Under the pieces are notes generated by a model. The model worked only from the letters and a program-made list of their open reading frames with translations, did no database searches and was not told the DNA's origin. From contig NZ_LNYG01000013.1 of the NCBI RefSeq assembly GCF_001467745.1, positions 1,892,110 to 1,956,109 on the forward strand: DNA of 64,000 nucleotides, read 5' to 3'. Shown here one piece after another: positions 34,011-44,195 of this stretch. This DNA comes from Legionella jamestowniensis (GTDB lineage Bacteria > Pseudomonadota > Gammaproteobacteria > Legionellales > Legionellaceae). The position numbers and the translations under genes are program-made. Positions within the stretch are counted from its first letter, which is position 1, and each line of letters starts with the position of its first letter.

Positions 34011-34705
34011 TGCTGTTCTCCATGCTTTAATTCGTAGGACCAGTTAAAATCACGCACATAAATCAGGTGGGGATTTTTCAAAATGGACTCACTGGTGGCA
34101 TCATTGATTTCATTCTCCTGATACATCGTAATCATCGCTTTCATCATGCGAGGCTTTTCTTTAAGCGATCCATCACGATTTCTCACCGTTTCAATCCAGT
34201 CGACTTGCCAAGTCTCATCCGACTCTTGAAGTACTGAGCGAATGTCTATGCTCACAATCTCAAAGGCCGCTCTTTCAAAGGGATTAGATTGCTGTTTGTC
34301 GCTGTAGAACTCTTGAATCTTAGCTAAAGCCGCATCATTGGCATTTAAATAGGAATACACCTGAAAAACCGCTTTCTTTTGCAGTTCTGCATCAAGACTT
34401 ACCATGCGAACGTTTTCAATGAAATGCGCTGCTGCAGCACGATAATCATCGATGCTTGCTTCACCAACCTTATCAGCACGGGTAACAGATAAGGTATTGC
34501 CATTGGCATCTTGTTGAAACACCAAAGGGATAAATTTGGATTGGCTACCTATCGTGATGAGCCCACCAACAGCCGCCAATGCGATTAACAGGCTACCTAA
34601 TCCCACCAATTGCCAAACTTGTAGTGATTTCATAAGTCCTGCGGTATGAACATTCCAAGCGCGTCTGGCGTTGAGGTAGGGGTTATTCGTTATACTTTTT
34701 TTCAT
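34007..34705 (-). CDS. trbF: TrbF (VirB8-like) protein
   Basis: A 232-residue inner-membrane protein. One membrane segment (VGLGSLLIALAAVGGLITIG, residues 35-54) is followed by a VirB8-like periplasmic domain with QVDWIETVRNRDGSLKEKPRMM. I take MKKSITNNPYLNARRAWN at 34705 as the start: its ATG overlaps the trbE stop (ATGA). The longer frame to 34765 lies within trbE. Confidence 0.88.
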   Translation of the reverse strand: MKKSITNNPYLNARRAWNVHTAGLMKSLQVWQLVGLGSLLIALAAVGGLITIGSQSKFIPLVFQQDANGNTLSVTRADKVGEASIDDYRAAAAHFIENVRMVSLDAELQKKAVFQVYSYLNANDAALAKIQEFYSDKQQSNPFERAAFEIVSIDIRSVLQESDETWQVDWIETVRNRDGSLKEKPRMMKAMITMYQENEINDATSESILKNPHLIYVRDFNWSYELKHGEQQ

Positions 34706-37236
34706 GCTGCTTCTCCGTACTGAGCCAAATGAATACCTTTTTCTGAAAGCCATTGAGAGACCCACTCATCTTCATACTTCGACTCTAATTGCTTCATACG
34801 CGCAATCGAATCGGGATCTGTTGCACCTACAAATGCTAAGGCATAAGGGCCTAATGCCAATTGATAAAGGCGCTGCCCTTTTTCACTGACATAGTAGTAA
34901 TCACGTTTAGGTTGAGCAGATGCTATGATGTCTATCTGGCGTGGATTTAAACCCATGCGCTCATAAATGAGGCGGGTTTCAGGATCTCTTGCATACAGAT
35001 TTGGTAAAAAGATTTTGGTGGCGGTTGATTCAACAATAATATCTAAGATTCCAGAGTTGGATGCATGGGATAAATGTTGGGTTGCCATAAACACCACACA
35101 GTTTTTCTTAGCCATGGAATCAAGCCATTCAGCAATCTTGTTTTTAAACACAGGATGCGCCAGCATAAGCCAGGCTTCATCAAGCAGGATTAGAGTGGGG
35201 CGGCCATCTAATGAGGTTTCAATACGTCTAAAGAGGTAAAGCAAAACAGGCAAGGCAAACTTCTCACCCAAACCCATTAAATGCTCAATTTCAAATGTCA
35301 TAAAGGAAGACAAACCAAGCCCATCACTTTCTGCATCCAATAAATGTCCCATTAACCCATCTATGGTGTACTGCTTTAATGTTTCTCGAATGGGTTCATC
35401 TTGAATGGTCATCACAAATTCAGATATGGTTTTAGAGCCACTTTGGTGCATGCTTAAAATGGCATGGCCGATTTCATTGCGCTGAGCTGGTGTGGTATTC
35501 AAACCATTCAAAGCTAGAATTGTATCAATCCACTCCATAGCCCAAGCCCGATCTGCTTTAGTTTCTAAAAACTGCAAGGGCGCAAAGGCAAGGTGTGAAT
35601 CTTTACCTGCGATGGTGAAATGCTCCCCGCCTGTTGCTTTACAGGTTGGATACATAGACATGCCTTTATCAAAAGAATAAATACGGGCATCTTTATATCG
35701 ACGCCAGGATAATGCTAATAAACCAAGATGAGTTGATTTACCAGAGCGTGTGGGACCAAACATTATGCCATGGCCTAAGTCTCTGACATGAAGATTCAAA
35801 CGAAATGGTGCGTTACCGCTGGTGACACAGTGCAGCAAAGGCGGTGATTGAGGAGGAAATAGTGGGCAAGGCGCTTTATTTTCACCAGTCCAAATGCTAG
35901 ATGTTGGCAACAAGTCCGCCAGATTCATGGTATTCATTAGAGGTCGTCTGATGTTTTCAACACCATGGCCTGGTAGGCTGCCCATGTAGGCATCCATGGT
36001 ATTAATGGTTTCTGTCCGTGCGCTAAAGCCTAAAGCGTTGATATTCTTTTCGATAAATAGAGCAGCGTTCTCAACGTTCGCTCTATCCTCATCCATTAAT
36101 ACAACGACAGATGTATAGTAGCCTTGACCCACCATTCCTGAATTGGTTTCGGCAATGGCTGCTTGCGCGTCATTAACCATGCTGAGCGCATCTTCATCAA
36201 CGATACCAGAGCTGGTATTAAACATTTGGTCAAAAAAGCCTCTGACCTTTTGTTTCCACTTTTTACGGAACTTAGTGAAATGAGCTACAGCTTCATGCGG
36301 ATCCATGAATATGAAGCGAGAGTTCCAGCGATATTCCACAGGCAGTTGGGTCAACAGCGTTAAAATACCTGGGTAAGATTCCATGGGGAATCCTTCAATA
36401 GCAACACATTGAATGAACTTTCGGCCAATTTTGGGTGTTATACCTGGAATTAATTCCTGACCGCCTATGAGTGCATCCAGATAAATTGGATTTTTAGGCA
36501 GATTAACGGGATGGTTAATTCCCGTGACACAATATTGGATGTGTCTTAAAAAGTTATCTTGAGTGACTTTATGGTTTTCATTGTTCAATATTTCTGAACC
36601 CAACCTTTCGAGGTGAAGTGCAGCACTCATACGAGACTCAAAGTTTCTGCACGATTGCTTGAAGGTTTCAATCAGTTGATGGGTTTTTGCTTTATGGTTT
36701 AATTTTTCCCCTGAATCATCAAACATCAACTCAACAAAACGTTTTTGCGCCAATACAGGTGGATACCAGGTTAGTGTGATAACAAAATAACCTTCATACA
36801 ATGACCCTATACTTTCAAAGTACTGTCTTCTTTCTTCATCAACAGCTTTTGATACAACATCGGGAAAGTATGAAGCACTCTGCTCACTGTAACCAGGAGC
36901 AGCCCGCCTTATAGCATCGACATGAATCATCCAGCCATTACCCAATGAGGACATTGCCTGATTGATTCGAAAAGCCATCATTTCACGGGCTTCATCTGTA
37001 GTGTTGGCTATGTCTTCACCCTGATACAACCAGGCTGCCATAAAAGAGCCATTTTTACCTACAATAACACCATCATCGACTACTGCTGCGTAATTCAGTA
37101 AATCAACCAGTCCAGCTGTATGACTTCGATGTCTTCTGACATGGTGCTTACGGTTTTTCATTTGTGTGGCGTGAAACAATGTACCTAACAACAAAAGCCC
37201 AGTAATACTGATTAAAAAGGTAATGAATCCAATCAT
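34702..37236 (-). CDS. trbE: TrbE (VirB4) ATPase
   Basis: An 844-residue VirB4-type ATPase with a hydrophobic N-terminus. Walker A is GPTRSGKS (494-501) and Walker B lies in TLILLDEAWLMLAHP. It energises assembly of the channel and pilus on the cytoplasmic side. Complete, with no frame breaks; overlaps trbD and trbF by four bases. Confidence 0.92.
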   Translation of the reverse strand: MIGFITFLISITGLLLLGTLFHATQMKNRKHHVRRHRSHTAGLVDLLNYAAVVDDGVIVGKNGSFMAAWLYQGEDIANTTDEAREMMAFRINQAMSSLGNGWMIHVDAIRRAAPGYSEQSASYFPDVVSKAVDEERRQYFESIGSLYEGYFVITLTWYPPVLAQKRFVELMFDDSGEKLNHKAKTHQLIETFKQSCRNFESRMSAALHLERLGSEILNNENHKVTQDNFLRHIQYCVTGINHPVNLPKNPIYLDALIGGQELIPGITPKIGRKFIQCVAIEGFPMESYPGILTLLTQLPVEYRWNSRFIFMDPHEAVAHFTKFRKKWKQKVRGFFDQMFNTSSGIVDEDALSMVNDAQAAIAETNSGMVGQGYYTSVVVLMDEDRANVENAALFIEKNINALGFSARTETINTMDAYMGSLPGHGVENIRRPLMNTMNLADLLPTSSIWTGENKAPCPLFPPQSPPLLHCVTSGNAPFRLNLHVRDLGHGIMFGPTRSGKSTHLGLLALSWRRYKDARIYSFDKGMSMYPTCKATGGEHFTIAGKDSHLAFAPLQFLETKADRAWAMEWIDTILALNGLNTTPAQRNEIGHAILSMHQSGSKTISEFVMTIQDEPIRETLKQYTIDGLMGHLLDAESDGLGLSSFMTFEIEHLMGLGEKFALPVLLYLFRRIETSLDGRPTLILLDEAWLMLAHPVFKNKIAEWLDSMAKKNCVVFMATQHLSHASNSGILDIIVESTATKIFLPNLYARDPETRLIYERMGLNPRQIDIIASAQPKRDYYYVSEKGQRLYQLALGPYALAFVGATDPDSIARMKQLESKYEDEWVSQWLSEKGIHLAQYGEAA

Positions 37237-37532
37237 AGATAACTCCCTTTATTATTACGAAAAGGGGTAGAACGTGCTGGATAATAAGCCTGATAGCCTC
37301 TTTGTCTCAGATAGACCGCTCTCATATAGGGATCAGCTTTTGCCATGAGCCTTAGACCTTTTAGGGATAAAAACCAAAGGGCAAAGCCAAAAAGTGCAGC
37401 AAGCCAATCCTGAGCTGCAAATATCAAGATTGCTGAGAGTAAACCTGAAAACATAACCAGCTCGCGATCAACACCCATGAAAAGGCTTGGGCGGTTACCA
37501 CATCTGCGTATAGGAATGGTACGGAGGCTCAT
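37233..37532 (-). CDS. trbD: TrbD (VirB3-like) protein
   Basis: A 99-residue protein with two membrane segments (about residues 28-65) and the TrbD start RTIPIRRCGNRPSLFMGVDREL. It is a small inner-membrane partner of VirB4-type ATPases. Overlaps trbC and trbE by four bases. Confidence 0.85.
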   Translation of the reverse strand: MSLRTIPIRRCGNRPSLFMGVDRELVMFSGLLSAILIFAAQDWLAALFGFALWFLSLKGLRLMAKADPYMRAVYLRQRGYQAYYPARSTPFRNNKGSYL

Positions 37533-37906
37533 AGCTGCGACTCCATAGCGCCCGTTAAAACTGAGGGTTTAGCAATTTCAGCTCCCTTGCCTGTAATCGC
37601 TGTCATGGTATTTTGTGCAGCAACCAGGAATGAAAGCACCAACACAATAAAGAGAAGGGTTCGCAAAAAACCATTCATTTCACCACCAAAAATCAGCGTG
37701 GCTCCTGCGCCAACTAAACCAATAATTGCAGCAGTAAAGGCAAATGGGCCAGTAATCGATTTTTGTATTTTGGTTAGATAGGAGTCAAAAGGTAAACCTC
37801 CACCTGCACTAGAAGCACATGCAGGATCTGTTATAAATAGAAGCAATAAAACAATCGCTCCCAACATCCATAGACTTCGATAATTTATATTGACTGCTTG
37901 GTTCAT
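37529..37906 (-). CDS. trbC: TrbC pilin (VirB2-like)
   Basis: A 125-residue pilin precursor: a signal region (WMLGAIVLLLLFITDPACASSAGG), a short periplasmic loop and two hydrophobic segments (FAFTAAIIGLVGAGATLIFG; LLFIVLVLSFLVAAQNTM). In RP4 this protein is cut and circularised by TraF; traF is present in this ICE. Confidence 0.87.
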   Translation of the reverse strand: MNQAVNINYRSLWMLGAIVLLLLFITDPACASSAGGGLPFDSYLTKIQKSITGPFAFTAAIIGLVGAGATLIFGGEMNGFLRTLLFIVLVLSFLVAAQNTMTAITGKGAEIAKPSVLTGAMESQL

Positions 37907-37917
37907 ACCTATTCTCC

Positions 37918-38883
37918 TTAAATAAGTTGTTCGATGTTGAAATGACCGTTTTCATATCCTTTAACTGATATGATTTCTTCAACTCTGCGTCCTTGCGGGG
38001 TTCTTGCGATATGCACCACACAATGAACCGTCTCACCAATCAAAGGTTCAATTTCAGTAGGCGCTGCGGGGTTACGGGTAATGAGTGATTTCAAACGATG
38101 AAGTCCTGCAAGACAGTTATTGGCATGCAAAGTAGCAGCACCACCCTCATGCCCGGTATTCCAGGCATCGAGTAAATCCAGTGCTTCACTTCCTCTAACT
38201 TCACCAACAAGGATTCGGTCTGGCCGCATCCTAAGAGTGGTTTTTAAAAGCTGGGTCATATTGACATCAATAGTGGTGTGATATTGAACGCAGTTCTCAG
38301 CGGCGCATTGAATTTCACCAGTATCTTCAATTATGAAGACGCGCTCGGATGGTGAACTACGAACCATTTCATTGATAATGGCGTTCACTAATGTAGTTTT
38401 CCCAGAACCCGTGCCACCAATAACTAGAATGTTTCGATGTGCAATAACAGCTTTTTTAATCACTGCACATTGTGCTTCCGTCATAATTTCTGATTTTACG
38501 TAGTCGTCCAGTGTAAAAACCGAAATGGCTTTTTTACGAATTGCAAATGTTGGCTTTGAGACCACTGGTGGCAGCTGCCCTGCAAAACGTGATCCATCCA
38601 GTGGCAGCTCACCTTCCAGTATCGGATTAAAACGGGTTATTTCCTTACCATGAAAGCCTGCAACAGTTTTAATGATGGATTCAGCACGAGCGTCATTGAT
38701 ACTACCTATACAACGCATTGTTTCACCAAGACGTTCCTGCCAAAGTTTGCCATCTGCATTGAGCATAATTTCAACGGTTTTAGGATCACTTAGCGCCTGT
38801 TCAATCATGCCACCCAAATCACGCCTTAGCTTTTCACGGGCGCGGTCTTTAACCGTTATTCCTTGTTCTTCTTGTGCTTTCAT
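37918..38883 (-). CDS. trbB: TrbB (VirB11-like) ATPase
   Basis: A 321-residue secretion ATPase with Walker A IGGTGSGKTTL (155-165), IIEDTGEIQCAAEN (Asp box), the conserved RPDRILVGEVRG (Walker B) and the His box AATLHANNC. It forms a hexamer at the inner face of the channel. First of the trb genes, 20 bases after the csrT stop. Confidence 0.92.
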   Translation of the reverse strand: MKAQEEQGITVKDRAREKLRRDLGGMIEQALSDPKTVEIMLNADGKLWQERLGETMRCIGSINDARAESIIKTVAGFHGKEITRFNPILEGELPLDGSRFAGQLPPVVSKPTFAIRKKAISVFTLDDYVKSEIMTEAQCAVIKKAVIAHRNILVIGGTGSGKTTLVNAIINEMVRSSPSERVFIIEDTGEIQCAAENCVQYHTTIDVNMTQLLKTTLRMRPDRILVGEVRGSEALDLLDAWNTGHEGGAATLHANNCLAGLHRLKSLITRNPAAPTEIEPLIGETVHCVVHIARTPQGRRVEEIISVKGYENGHFNIEQLI

Positions 38884-38903
38884 ACGAATAATCCTCGATG
38901 TTT

Positions 38904-39164
38904 TTAAGCTGACTTCAAGCTGTGTTTGAATTTGCTAATTAAACGGTCAACAATGCTTTCCTTATTGGAAGGACAGTCGCTGAACCATTGATCTTTTTGG
39001 CGTTCTCGATAAATACGTCTTTGGATTTCATCACGGTGAACAGGGATCGATTGAGGGGCATCGAAAGCAAGGCGAACTTCACCATCACGATAACCCACTA
39101 CAGTGCAGTAAACTTCCTCACTGATAACAACGGACTCCCCAACTTTTCTTGTTAAAACCAACAT
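38904..39164 (-). CDS. csrT: CsrA-like regulator of the ICE (LvrC/CsrT type)
   Basis: An 86-residue CsrA-family RNA-binding protein: MLVLTRKVGESVVISEEVYC, then VRLAFDAPQSIPVHRDEIQRRIY, keeping Arg in LTRK and VHRDEI, which bind GGA motifs in CsrA. It is longer than CsrA (about 62 residues) because of a charged C-terminal tail (KESIVDRLISKFKHSL). Such csrA-like genes are a signature of Legionella ICEs, where they tune gene expression, including that of conjugation genes. AAGGAGAAG lies upstream of the ATG. I use 39164; the frame is open further upstream but only inside lvrB. Confidence 0.85.
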   Translation of the reverse strand: MLVLTRKVGESVVISEEVYCTVVGYRDGEVRLAFDAPQSIPVHRDEIQRRIYRERQKDQWFSDCPSNKESIVDRLISKFKHSLKSA

Positions 39165-39180
39165 ATTGCTTCTCCTTCTA

Positions 39181-39648
39181 TTATTTAAATAAATAGGCTT
39201 TGCACTGCCTGATATTCTCTTCAACCACTTCTTTGCTGGCTGGTTGGTGTTTCTCTGGTGCGATGTCAAAAGAATTTCGCCTTTTGATATCGCGACAAAA
39301 GCCAATCATTTGCGGTAGGGTAGGAGGCATTTCGCAATGATCACGGCAATCAATAATGACCTGATTCAAAATCTCATCACTGAATTGATTTAGGCCCTCC
39401 AGCCACTCCTTCTTGGCAAACTCTAAAAATCCATCACTCTTGAACTGACTGCGCCACAAATGCCCATAGAAAACTGCAAAGCGTGTAAACAGGTTTTCAA
39501 TACACTTTTTTCTACTGTCGGTAGCATTGCAGGTTGATGACGTTTGATTGCTGATATTCGTCTTCACCGCTGATTGCTGTATCTCCTGCTTCTGGGTTCC
39601 AGAATGGATCAATGGCTCCGCTCTTAGTATTTGTGCCGCACTTCTCAT
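39181..39648 (-). CDS. lvrB: LvrB-like ICE protein
   Basis: A 155-residue protein in the lvrA-lvrB-csrT order seen in Legionella ICEs. The recognisable part runs from about residue 50 (NLFTRFAVFYGHLWRSQFKSDG) to the end, with MPPTLPQMIGFCRDIKRR, a pattern also seen in phage P-like replication proteins. The start at 39648 gives a 137-base overlap with lvrA; a shorter product starting later in lvrA cannot be excluded. Function unknown. Confidence 0.65.
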   Translation of the reverse strand: MRSAAQILRAEPLIHSGTQKQEIQQSAVKTNISNQTSSTCNATDSRKKCIENLFTRFAVFYGHLWRSQFKSDGFLEFAKKEWLEGLNQFSDEILNQVIIDCRDHCEMPPTLPQMIGFCRDIKRRNSFDIAPEKHQPASKEVVEENIRQCKAYLFK

Positions 39649-40396
39649 TCCTTTTCTCCTGCGTTAATTCGACTTTGACTTCATCTTCCCAACATTTTTG
39701 AGACAACCAATTGGCTGGAAATTTCCATGCTGGAACCCATTCCCCATGGGCCTCTTTTGTTGTACGGGTTTTGATTTGTTGATCTAGGGCTTGCAGCATG
39801 CTTTGCAGCAAAGGCTCATCTGGATTGATTTGTTTAAAGATTTCAAAGGCACGTTCACGTGACTTTTTCTCGGGGTACATACGCCAGAAATGGTCGAAGC
39901 GTTGTAATAAATAAATATAATTATTTTCTTTTATTAGAGGTGTGTCGGCTTTTAGGATTTCATCTGTGTCGGCTTTTGCTCCTACACCCTCAGAATACCC
40001 TGTATTTATAGGGAGTTTCGCATGCGGCTTTGTGTCGGCTTGCTGTGTCGGGTTTGTGCCGGGTTTATTTTGGACACAATAATTGATATCCGCTAAAAGA
40101 CATTTTAAAATAAGATGTTTATCGAAAGACTGAATGACAATAAGTCCTGAGCGTTCAAGCCCTTTAACGGCTCTTCGAATTTGCTGACGGCTAGGATTTC
40201 CAGATTCTGTAATGCCTTGATGGGGTTCAATATAAAGCACCTCAGCCAGCGATTGGTAACTAATACGTCGCTTAATCCCTACTATGAAAGTATTGCGATC
40301 CATGTAGGGTCGAATCCCTCTTAAGTAAGTAATTTGCTGGATATATGAAAGCCCACAGAGCGCATCCAATTCCTTGTCATTCACTGTAAAGTACAT
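39512..40396 (-). CDS. lvrA: LvrA-like ICE protein, winged-helix
   Basis: A 294-residue protein. The N-terminal 100 residues look like a winged-helix domain (KRRISYQSLAEVLYIEPHQG ... SRQQIRRAVKGLERSGLIVI). The middle is Pro/Thr/Lys-rich, and the C-terminal part has FDHFWRMYPEKKSRERAFEIFKQI and WVPAWKFPANWLSQKCWED, a pattern common in phage replication or DnaT-like proteins. It heads the long operon lvrA-lvrB-csrT-trb-tra and is divergent from the repressor lvrR, whose sites lie between them. Confidence 0.75.
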   Translation of the reverse strand: MYFTVNDKELDALCGLSYIQQITYLRGIRPYMDRNTFIVGIKRRISYQSLAEVLYIEPHQGITESGNPSRQQIRRAVKGLERSGLIVIQSFDKHLILKCLLADINYCVQNKPGTNPTQQADTKPHAKLPINTGYSEGVGAKADTDEILKADTPLIKENNYIYLLQRFDHFWRMYPEKKSRERAFEIFKQINPDEPLLQSMLQALDQQIKTRTTKEAHGEWVPAWKFPANWLSQKCWEDEVKVELTQEKRNEKCGTNTKSGAIDPFWNPEAGDTAISGEDEYQQSNVINLQCYRQ

Positions 40397-40480
40397 AAAT
40401 AATCCGTTATTCCTTAACTAAAAGTCTTAGCGCCCTAGGAAACTTGTGGTACCATTTTGAGAACTTAAGACGTTAAATAG

Positions 40481-40550
40481 CTCTCAATGAGCTTAACTAC
40501 TCAAAACGAGTATTTTATAGATCTCAAAATAACACAAATTGAGTTATAGT
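40481..40550. promoter_or_regulatory. lvrA/lvrR divergent control region with repressor-like sites
   Basis: Between the divergent genes lie TACTC-aaaac-GAGTA (40498-40512), CTCAA-11-TTGAG (40523-40543) and CTCAATGAG (40483-40491). The first resembles the perfect palindrome in front of the excisionase gene (58327-58347, AAATACTCG-aaa-CGAGTATTT). TTGACT on the minus strand and TATAGT on the plus strand could be promoter parts. These are probably LvrR operators. Confidence 0.65.
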
Positions 40551-40597
40551 CAATATATAAATGGATTAATTTATTAACCAAACACCGTGGAATAGGT

Positions 40598-41281
40598 ATG
40601 AACATCAAAGAGAAAATTGGCCAAAGAATCATGAATGAAAGAAAGGCCAAAGGATTGACTAGAAAAGCATTGGCTGAGTTGACCAGTGAGCTGAAAATTT
40701 CACGTATTAATAATTATGAAAGAGGGGACCGTACCCCTGGCCCAACAGAAATTAAATTGTTGGCAGATGCACTAGAAGTTTCAGCTTCTTATTTGATGTG
40801 TTTAACTGATAACCGTGAAGGGAAGATGACAAAATCTCTTGGCATGGGTGCATTGATTCCTGTCTTAGATTACAAACAAGCTATTGATCCGGCTGTTTTC
40901 ATCCAGAAAATTAAAGAAGATGTTGATAATAAAGTTGAATTTATTCCTGTCAGTACAGCTGTTAGTGATAGCATTGGAAAAAATGCTTTTGCGCTGCATA
41001 TTAAGGATGAAAGCATGATGCCAGAGTTTCGGATTAATGATGTCCTCATTGTAGATCCTGATACTAGTCCTAAGCCTGGCGATTTTATAGTGGCTTTGAT
41101 TGAAGGAGAGCAGGAAGTCATTGTTCGTAAGTATAAGCAATTATCTGTCGCTAAAGAAGTACGGGAATTTGAGTTGATTGCTCTTAATGAGGACTGGGCT
41201 GACATTCGTGTTGGTTCCAACGAAATGCAGGCCCAGATTATTGGATGCGGGGTTGGTTTAGTTCGAGAGTTAAGAGATTAA
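40598..41281 (+). CDS. lvrR: LvrR-like CI/LexA-type repressor (HTH + S24 peptidase)
   Basis: A 227-residue repressor. An XRE-type HTH spans residues 8-65 (LTRKALAELTSELKISRINNYERGDRTPGP). The C-terminal half is an S24 peptidase-like domain with Ser139 (KDESMMPEF) and Lys178 (VIVRKYK), the dyad that lets phage repressors cut themselves when RecA is activated. A clear Ala-Gly or Cys-Gly cleavage site was not found. It faces lvrA and should hold the conjugation operon silent, with DNA damage as a plausible release signal. AATAGGT precedes ATG. Confidence 0.85.
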   Translation: MNIKEKIGQRIMNERKAKGLTRKALAELTSELKISRINNYERGDRTPGPTEIKLLADALEVSASYLMCLTDNREGKMTKSLGMGALIPVLDYKQAIDPAVFIQKIKEDVDNKVEFIPVSTAVSDSIGKNAFALHIKDESMMPEFRINDVLIVDPDTSPKPGDFIVALIEGEQEVIVRKYKQLSVAKEVREFELIALNEDWADIRVGSNEMQAQIIGCGVGLVRELRD

Positions 41282-41328
41282 TTATCCACCACGGTGATAA
41301 TTTGATCGTCAATAATCTCGATTCACCT

Positions 41329-44184
41329 CTATTCCTCATCAAACTCAGAACTACTAAACCGCAGTACATTACAATTTTCTGTTATCGTGCGCTGAAGTGC
41401 TTCATCAAAACCATCCTTAGACTTAGCTTGAATTTCTACGGATATTGAAACTTCAACACCAAGTTTGGCAGTGAACTGCTGCACCACTTCGTCAACGATG
41501 GTGGCGAATTCCATTTTGGCTTTCACAGGGTCTAGCTCAATATTGCCGTAAAACTGTCTTTTTACTGCAGTTTGGATAGGTGGTGGCATTGATGTAGATT
41601 TACTCGGTAACTGTTGTGGATGAAAACCACTAGTTGTTCCTGCTACACCGGTGGTCAAAGGAGTCGGTTTGCCTCCGGTAGATTGTATAAGCTCGGGTTG
41701 GGGTACGGGTTTAGTACGCTCGCGATATTCAGCGGCGGCTTCACGCTCAATCAGCAATGAAGATTCGTCCAATGTTGGCATGGAGTCACAACCAAAAATA
41801 AAACCTAAATAACGGTCGCCATCTTTTCCGGAGGCAAAGCCAAAGTAATCCTCACTATTCAAACCTGAGGTGATGGCATTTTTGAATACCTGATCATTGA
41901 CCAGGCGAGGTAAGTAAAGATAATGGCAGCTGTCTTGCCATACTTTTAATGCGCTCACGTCTTTGACGCCATCTTTAAAATACCATTTCTGTAGAGTGTT
42001 ACGCAGGTGAATAGGACTCCACTCAGAAGTCAACCACTCTTCTTCACGTAGCGTATTTTCAATTTCAGCGATCAGATTTTGTGTCGCAGGTGATACAGAA
42101 ACTGCCTCCCATGTTAATTCTGGTTTACCACGCACGAAATCTTCAACTGGGCAGATAATCCACTTATATGTTTCGCGTACAATTTGCTGTAAGCTTTGTT
42201 CAGCCACTTCCGCATTGCGTATAGCTTGTTTAGACAGCGATACCGTTAAGTCCAGTTTTCCGTCTGTTACATCTGACACTATGCTTTTCCAAGCAAGGTA
42301 TGTTTTTCCCGCATCATTTAAACGACTGACAACATCATAATCTGCGGCAAAGAAAATAAGGCGGTTTTGTTTTTGTCGAGGCTGATCACCACGATTGCGA
42401 AGTATTTCTTCAGCAGCTTCGTAAGTAAGTCTTGCATCACCACGGCTATAGGCTGCGCTGGGTGGCAACACAACTAAACGTGGGCCAAGGGCATAGTCGT
42501 CCGGTATATCAATGGATGGCGTGAATACATGAATCCCGCCAAAACAGTGATTACGGCCAAATATACGAGCGACACTCTCCTTTAATAAAGGGTGCAATTC
42601 TTGTTGCTGATTTATATTTTGTTTGCGACTTTCCATCTCACGACGCAGGTTTGGTCGTGTGTCCAAATAGTAACGTTCTTGCTCTGAGTATAAGTAGTGC
42701 AAACGGTCGCGTAAGCGTTTTAGCACATCCTCAAAAACGCCGATTGTTTGCCGAGGTTGGACACAACCCAATAAGATGTGTTCTTGGTTGAGTCCTTTAA
42801 CACCTTGTGCTGCATTTGAAGGCGCACTACCCAAAAAAATGGTTCGCATTGCACGACGTGCCGCTTGCACACTACCAAATCGCGTATCATGTCCATCAAT
42901 GTCAGCAGGTTCTGAACGCGGCCCATCCACTTCTTTTTCCAGCACGGGTTCCCATCCTTGAGGCAGGTAGTGAATGCTCTTGTTACGCACATTGCTGTCA
43001 TCTAGGGGGATAGAGCCAGGCATAATCAATGCATCTTTATTGTCTGAATTCCAAAGGCGATGAATGACAATCGCCATGTACTGCAAGACACCACGGGTGC
43101 GTTGGAACTTATCAAGTGTCGACCAATCTTCATATAGACGATCAAACACCTCAGGATGAATAGGATAAGATTGACAAAGACGTTCAAAGTAAACATTTGA
43201 TTGAGTTTCTAGGGGAAATTTATCGCTGTGGGTGCGATAAAAATCTGAAAACTGACGGCTAATGCCCTCGATTTCTGCTCTCTCACCGGCTGATTCAAAT
43301 AACCGTCTACGTACAATCTCAAAGGCCTCTGTGCTGGCAACAGGTTTCCAAATTGACTCAACACGGGCAAAGTATTTTTCTAAAGATTCCAGCGAACGCT
43401 GACCCATTATACCCCCTACTTCCAACTCGGATTCTGGCAATGAAGCTAAAAGAATGGCGTTAGGTACGGTTTTCATCGCTTCAGTGAGCGCCTGAATAAA
43501 TGAAATATTGCTATCAAAGGTACCGGCTTTAAATTGTTTACCCAATTCCAGCTGACGAATGAAAGCAACTAACTCGTCAATCAAAATAACGCAAGGCGCG
43601 GCTTTTTCAATCAGCTGGCGTAACACCTCTTTTCCAGGAGAGGTACCATCAGCATCGCTTTGTGCAACCATGGCGTAACCTTCTTCACCTAACAATTGCC
43701 ATGCGAGTTCGCCCCACAAGGTATTCACTACAAGTTTCTGGTTTCCTGTGCCATGTTGTTGTGGCTGGCTAGGGGATAGTTTGATGCCATCGATCACCGC
43801 TACTTTGGCGCTGGGCAAATCTTGAATACCAGCTTTATCTAATATTGGTGGAATGCCTAGCAGTCTATCGGTGCTCACTTGGCGAGATGCCAAGTGTAAA
43901 ACTGCTAACATGGTATGGGTTTTACCACCACCAAAGGCAGTTTGTAGCTGAATGACCGGGTCGCCGCCTTGGCCCACTAAGCGCTGGGCCACCGAAATCA
44001 ACAATAAACGCATACCTTCGGTAATAAAGGTACGGGAGAAGAATTTCTCGGCATCTTGGTATTCATCTGTCGCGGTACCAGAAGCCACTTGAGAAATATC
44101 TGCTGCAAACTCAGATTGCTTAAAAGTGCCTTCTAATACGTCTTTGTGAGGCCGGGCAATTTCACGCCATGGTTTTAAACTCAT
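41329..44184 (-). CDS. DUF499 AAA+ ATPase of defence-type operon
   Basis: A 951-residue DUF499 protein. Walker A is [19 protein letters not shown] (residues 83-101 or so) and Walker B is [15 protein letters not shown]. The rest has the family's mixed helical body; a Pro/Ser/Thr-rich linker (near residue 850) precedes a small C-terminal domain. DUF499 ATPases accompany DUF1156 DNA methylases in phage-defence islands and may act as the motor or switch of the system. Last gene of a four-gene operon; starts 11 bases after the methylase stop. Confidence 0.8.
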   Translation of the reverse strand: MSLKPWREIARPHKDVLEGTFKQSEFAADISQVASGTATDEYQDAEKFFSRTFITEGMRLLLISVAQRLVGQGGDPVIQLQTAFGGGKTHTMLAVLHLASRQVSTDRLLGIPPILDKAGIQDLPSAKVAVIDGIKLSPSQPQQHGTGNQKLVVNTLWGELAWQLLGEEGYAMVAQSDADGTSPGKEVLRQLIEKAAPCVILIDELVAFIRQLELGKQFKAGTFDSNISFIQALTEAMKTVPNAILLASLPESELEVGGIMGQRSLESLEKYFARVESIWKPVASTEAFEIVRRRLFESAGERAEIEGISRQFSDFYRTHSDKFPLETQSNVYFERLCQSYPIHPEVFDRLYEDWSTLDKFQRTRGVLQYMAIVIHRLWNSDNKDALIMPGSIPLDDSNVRNKSIHYLPQGWEPVLEKEVDGPRSEPADIDGHDTRFGSVQAARRAMRTIFLGSAPSNAAQGVKGLNQEHILLGCVQPRQTIGVFEDVLKRLRDRLHYLYSEQERYYLDTRPNLRREMESRKQNINQQQELHPLLKESVARIFGRNHCFGGIHVFTPSIDIPDDYALGPRLVVLPPSAAYSRGDARLTYEAAEEILRNRGDQPRQKQNRLIFFAADYDVVSRLNDAGKTYLAWKSIVSDVTDGKLDLTVSLSKQAIRNAEVAEQSLQQIVRETYKWIICPVEDFVRGKPELTWEAVSVSPATQNLIAEIENTLREEEWLTSEWSPIHLRNTLQKWYFKDGVKDVSALKVWQDSCHYLYLPRLVNDQVFKNAITSGLNSEDYFGFASGKDGDRYLGFIFGCDSMPTLDESSLLIEREAAAEYRERTKPVPQPELIQSTGGKPTPLTTGVAGTTSGFHPQQLPSKSTSMPPPIQTAVKRQFYGNIELDPVKAKMEFATIVDEVVQQFTAKLGVEVSISVEIQAKSKDGFDEALQRTITENCNVLRFSSSEFDEE

Positions 44185-44195
44185 TCTTTTTTCCC

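Noticed and set aside
24317-40396. Lvh/VirB-type (F/Ti-like) secretion system
   Set aside because: Gene order and protein types (TrbB to TrbL, TraF, TraG, TraI with Tyr22) are IncP/RP4-like; the lvr genes accompany other Legionella ICEs as well.
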